A stretch of DNA of 17,699 bases from positions 1 to 17,699 of the forward strand of contig CAJUNZ010000060.1 of NCBI GenBank assembly GCA_910587755.1, given 5' to 3'. Shown piece by piece: positions 15,266 through 17,699 of the stretch; the first letter of the stretch is position 1, and each line of letters begins with the position of its first letter. The position numbers were made by a program, and so were the translations under genes. Below the pieces are notes generated by a model that saw only the letters and a list, made by a program, of their open reading frames with translations, was not told the DNA's origin and ran no database searches. Source of the stretch: an uncultured Acetatifactor sp. (GTDB taxonomy: Bacteria > Bacillota > Clostridia > Lachnospirales > Lachnospiraceae).

Positions 15266-15294
15266 AGTATATCACAGGAATATTTGTTAGTCGA
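15266..15294 (-). promoter_or_regulatory. Promoter of the GTPase-NYN fusion gene
   Basis: TCGACT (15294-15289), a 17-nt spacer and TATACT (15271-15266), with TGA giving an extended -10. The leader is short (about 30 nt), leaving no room for the long attenuation leader seen before tet(M)-type resistance genes. Confidence 0.55.
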
Positions 15295-15331
15295 GACGCT
15301 ATGTTTGCATTTTGTTTACTTCATTTTTCCC

Positions 15332-15360
15332 TTGACATCCCCCCCGTCCTGCTTTATAGT
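15332..15360 (+). promoter_or_regulatory. Promoter of the TPP riboswitch-thiT unit
   Basis: A perfect TTGACA (15332-15337), a 17-nt C-rich spacer and TATAGT (15355-15360). It is divergent from the GTPase promoter, with about 37 bases between the two -35 boxes. Confidence 0.8.
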
Positions 15361-15382
15361 AGGGCGTGAAACAAAATATCTG

Positions 15383-15476
15383 CTAGGGGAGCACATCGCT
15401 GAGACTGAGACGAATGCAGGCGCATCCGTTTCTAACCCTCACTACTTGAACCGGGTAATACCGGCGTAAGGAAGCA
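15383..15476 (+). promoter_or_regulatory. TPP (thiamine pyrophosphate) riboswitch, THI element
   Basis: The conserved blocks appear in order: GGGGAGC near 15386; GCTGAGA (from 15398) of the pyrimidine-sensor side; ACCC near 15435; ACTTGAACCGGGTAATACCG of the pyrophosphate-sensor side; and GCGTAAGGAAGC at the end. It lies between a strong promoter and a thiamine transporter gene, which fits its known role of shutting down thiamine uptake when TPP is plentiful. An intermediate pairing CAGCCG (15480-15485) with CGGCTG (15536-15541) follows and may be part of the switching structure. Confidence 0.92.
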
Positions 15477-15552
15477 AAACAGCCGCAGAGAGCCGGACCA
15501 GAGCGTTTTCAGACATGCCCCGGCCCTGCCGCATACGGCTGTCGATGTTGTC

Positions 15553-15584
15553 CCTCCTTAGCCCAAGACTAAAGGAGGTTTTTT
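15553..15584 (+). terminator. Riboswitch expression platform: terminator hairpin that also hides the thiT ribosome binding site
   Basis: CCTCCTTAG (15553-15561) pairs with CTAAAGGAGG (15569-15578) with one bulged base and a 7-nt loop. Six T (15579-15584) follow, directly before the thiT ATG at 15585. The 3' strand of the stem contains AAGGAGG, the thiT Shine-Dalgarno, 6 nt before the ATG. Control could therefore be by transcription termination, by blocking translation, or both. Confidence 0.75.
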
Positions 15585-16292
15585 ATGTTTTTCAATGCCG
15601 TTTCAAACGGGGAAGGAACATCTTATGTCCCCACCGCTCTGGGCAGTGCTCTTATGGCCGTAGTCTTCTGTGCCCTGCTTGGGGGTGCTCTGTATCTCAT
15701 CGCCAAAGCTGCCGTCTCCTATCGAAAAAAATCCGAAGGCGGTCTTCCCGCCCCAGGCAGGCTCACCCCAAAAAAGCTTGCCTTCTGTGCCGTGGCCGTG
15801 GCCCTGGGCGTCGTGCTCTCCAATGTAAAACTATTCCACTTTCCCACCGGGGGCTCCATCACTCTCCTGAGCATGCTTGTGGTCTGCCTTCCCGGCTACT
15901 GGTTCGGCCTGGGAGCCGGACTCACCACCGGACTCTCCTACGGCCTGCTGCAGCTTGTCACCAACCCTTACGTGGTGCACCCGGCACAGCTGGTAATAGA
16001 GTATTTCCTGGCATTTGGCTCTCTGGGCCTGTCTGGAATCTTTTTCCGTGAGAAGAACGGGCTCCAGAAAGGCTATGCCGCCAGCATCCTGGGAAGATGG
16101 TTCTTCGCCTCCCTCTCCGGCTGGATCTTTTTCAAGGAATACGCCTGGGAAGGATGGAATCCTCTTCTCTATTCCTTTGCCTATAATGCCATTTACATCC
16201 TTTCCGAAGCGGCCATCTCCCTGTTACTCCTGGCGCTCCCTCCCATAAAAGGCGCCCTGGCAAAGGTGCGCAACATGGCCCTGGAAAAATAG
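15585..16292 (+). CDS. thiT: Thiamine-specific ECF transporter S component ThiT
   Basis: ThiT is the membrane substrate-binding subunit that captures thiamine and works with the shared ECF energising module (EcfA1, EcfA2, EcfT), which is not in this window. The 235-residue product has about six to seven hydrophobic helices. Family blocks are FHFPTGGSITLLSMLVV (84-100), PGYWFGLGAGLTTGLSYGLL (103-122) and HPAQLVIEYFLAFGSLGL (132-149). E139-Y140 fit the thiamine-contacting Glu-Tyr pair of L. lactis ThiT, and N201 lies in the region of its binding Asn. An extra hydrophobic helix and basic loop (about 18-62) precede the family core, making it longer than L. lactis ThiT. Its place behind a TPP riboswitch agrees fully. 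The start codon ATG 15585 has AAGGAGG 6 nt upstream. Confidence 0.93.
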   Translation: MFFNAVSNGEGTSYVPTALGSALMAVVFCALLGGALYLIAKAAVSYRKKSEGGLPAPGRLTPKKLAFCAVAVALGVVLSNVKLFHFPTGGSITLLSMLVVCLPGYWFGLGAGLTTGLSYGLLQLVTNPYVVHPAQLVIEYFLAFGSLGLSGIFFREKNGLQKGYAASILGRWFFASLSGWIFFKEYAWEGWNPLLYSFAYNAIYILSEAAISLLLLALPPIKGALAKVRNMALEK

Positions 16293-16323
16293 GGTATTTT
16301 ACTATTGCCAGAACGCTGCCCTC

Positions 16324-16354
16324 AAAAAAACAGCAGGGGGCCCAAAGCCCCCTG
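16324..16354 (-). terminator. Intrinsic terminator of the SEL1-repeat gene
   Basis: On the minus strand CAGGGGGC (16354-16347), a 5-nt loop and GCCCCCTG (16341-16334) are followed after three bases by seven T (16330-16324). It begins 17 nt after the SEL1 stop codon. The plus strand of the same hairpin has no T-tract, so it serves thiT only weakly if at all. Confidence 0.85.
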
Positions 16355-16370
16355 AAGATCTGTCTGTCCA

Positions 16371-17652
16371 CTATTCCTCATATCCGTTAACCACTGCCAG
16401 TTCATAATATTCGGCCGCCTTCTGCTCGTCCGCTTCAACACCCCAGCCATTTTCATAACATTTCCCCAGCCAGTGCTGTGCGTCTGCATCATTTTTCTCT
16501 GCCGCCTGCTCCAGCCAGTACACTGCCTTCTCATAATCTTTTTCTGTACCTTTTCCCTTTATACTGCAGTAACCCAGATACCTCTTGGCTGCTATATTCC
16601 CTCCTTCTGCTGCCATAGTGAACCATCGCACTGCCTCCTGCCAGTTTTGTTCAATGCCATACCCATGAAAATAACAATATCCCAACCAGCACTGGCCAAA
16701 CGCATTGCCTTTTTCGGCAGATTTTTTGAACCAGTCCACTGCCCGCACCAGATTTACCTCCACCCCATAGCCACGAAAATACATCACCCCCAGCTGGCTC
16801 TGTGCAGAAGCATGTCCCTGGTCCGCCGCCTTTTTAAACCACTCAAATGCTTTTTCATCATCCTTTTCCACACCTGTCTGATCATAGTAACAGAGTCCCA
16901 GCCTGTAGCGTCCCTCGGCGGATCCCAGATCCGCTGCCTTTTGGTACCACTGAAACGCAGTCTCATAATCGGCTCCATCCAATCCCTTTTGGGCAATATT
17001 CCCTAGCTGCACCATGGCTTTTACATAATCCTGTGCCGCCGCTTTCTCATACCAGAACCTGGCCTGTTCGTAATTCTGTCCAACGCCGTTTCCATAGTAA
17101 AAACACTCTCCCAGACCAAACTGTGCCCATTTGCTTCCTTGGTCCGCTGCAGCCGTAAACCATTCCCGGGCCTCCACATACTCCCCCTGATCATAGAGAA
17201 GCCATCCCAGGTTGTTCTGGGCAGCTGAGCCTCCGTCTCCTGCGGCCTTCGTGTACCATTCCTGTGCTTTTTCCAGGTCTTCTTCCACACCAAGTCCATT
17301 TTTATAGCAGTAACCCAGATAGAAGAACGAATCCGTACAGCCCTTTTCCGCCGCCTCAAGAAACAATGGAAACGCCTTGTCATAATCATGTATGTTACCC
17401 TCGTCAATATAATACAGATAAGCAATGGCATGCAGTGCATCCACATACCCCTGATCCGCCGCTCTTTGGTACCAGGCAAGTGCTTCACTGATATCCTTCT
17501 CACATCCCCTGCCGTTTTCACACAGCTGCCCCATCATGTACATGGCCTCTGTATTCCTCCGGGCCGCCGCTCTGGAAAAATACTCCCATGCCTGCTCGTC
17601 TCCATCCTCCGTCGCCAAATCATAGTAGTACCTGCCTAAGCGGACATTTGCA
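16371..17652 (-). CDS. SEL1-like tetratricopeptide repeat protein, 5' end missing
   Basis: About 427 residues are encoded by genuine sequence (first full codon at 17651-17649). They form twelve SEL1-like repeats of about 36 residues, with the consensus A..LG..Y..G.GV..D..KA..W..KAA..G. Such repeats build alpha-solenoids for protein-protein interaction; in many bacteria they occur in signalling, secretion or polymorphic effector proteins, so the partner cannot be guessed here. Repeat 5 (about 32 residues) is shorter than the rest. The reading frame can be extended to an ATG at 17669, but that ATG and the six residues MCSSDL come from sequencing adapter, so the true start is unknown. The gene ends at the C-terminus VVNGYEE, followed by a strong intrinsic terminator. 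No signal peptide can be assessed. Confidence 0.88.
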
Positions 17653-17699
17653 AGATCGGAAGAGCACACGTCTGAACTCCAGTCACCGAATACGATCTC
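17653..17699. other. Illumina TruSeq adapter and index (sequencing artefact)
   Basis: Bases 17653-17686 read AGATCGGAAGAGCACACGTC and onward exactly as the TruSeq read-1 adapter. They are followed by an 8-base index CGAATACG (17687-17694) and ATCTC, the start of the next adapter segment. This is read-through carried into the assembly end, not genome sequence, and should be trimmed at 17652. Confidence 0.98.

Noticed and set aside
17652..17669. ATG start and MCSSDL N-terminus of the SEL1 protein
   Set aside because: These codons are sequencing adapter, not genomic DNA.
1..17699. CRISPR array, tRNA, rRNA or prophage
   Set aside because: No regularly spaced repeats, no tRNA or rRNA-like sequence, and no phage structural genes were seen; the only regular repetition is the SEL1 coding repeats.

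Overview
The window looks like one contig from a gut-type Clostridia, most likely Lachnospiraceae. The evidence is the moderately high G+C coding DNA, strong AGGAGG ribosome binding sites, a divergent MraY family protein, a TPP-riboswitch-controlled ThiT, and proteins whose style I associate with that family. The assignment is an inference; no rRNA or tRNA gene is present to confirm it.

Layout. (1) Bases 1-1636 are a mobile-element scar. The 5' part of an IS630-type transposase gene (minus strand, cut off by the window edge) abuts an AAA-ATPase-like/PD-(D/E)XK gene that has lost its N-terminal third, including the Walker A region. (2) Bases 1690-9573 form a long co-directional minus-strand run. 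In transcription order it is: MraY-like transferase, greA, a HAD-phosphatase/CPBP-protease fusion, a small two-helix membrane protein, a GT2 glycosyltransferase, clpS, clpA, aat. The last three form a compact N-degron unit: Aat adds Leu/Phe to proteins, ClpS recognises the new N-terminus, and ClpA unfolds the substrate for ClpP. (3) Bases 9717-11641 hold an ABC-F ATPase with a leader of about 310 nt. Its promoter has a perfect palindrome over the -35 box. (4) Bases 11693-12374 are a visibly AT-richer two-gene module with its own promoter; both products are unrecognised, and the second has a weak PemK/MazF-like look. (5) Bases 12426-15230 encode the most striking protein: a Tet(M)/EF-G-like ribosomal GTPase joined to a C-terminal YacP/Rae1-type NYN nuclease domain. 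(6) Bases 15266-15360 carry divergent promoters. The right-hand one drives a TPP riboswitch, whose hairpin contains the Shine-Dalgarno sequence of thiT. (7) Bases 16371-17652 encode a SEL1-repeat protein on the minus strand, cut off at its 5' end. (8) The last 47 bases are Illumina TruSeq adapter read-through plus an index, not biological DNA.

The best candidate for an under-described system is the GTPase-NYN fusion. Both halves belong to families that act at the ribosomal A site, which suggests a single protein that enters stalled or drug-bound ribosomes and cleaves mRNA there. The neighbouring ABC-F protein is also a ribosome-acting family, and its leader looks regulated.
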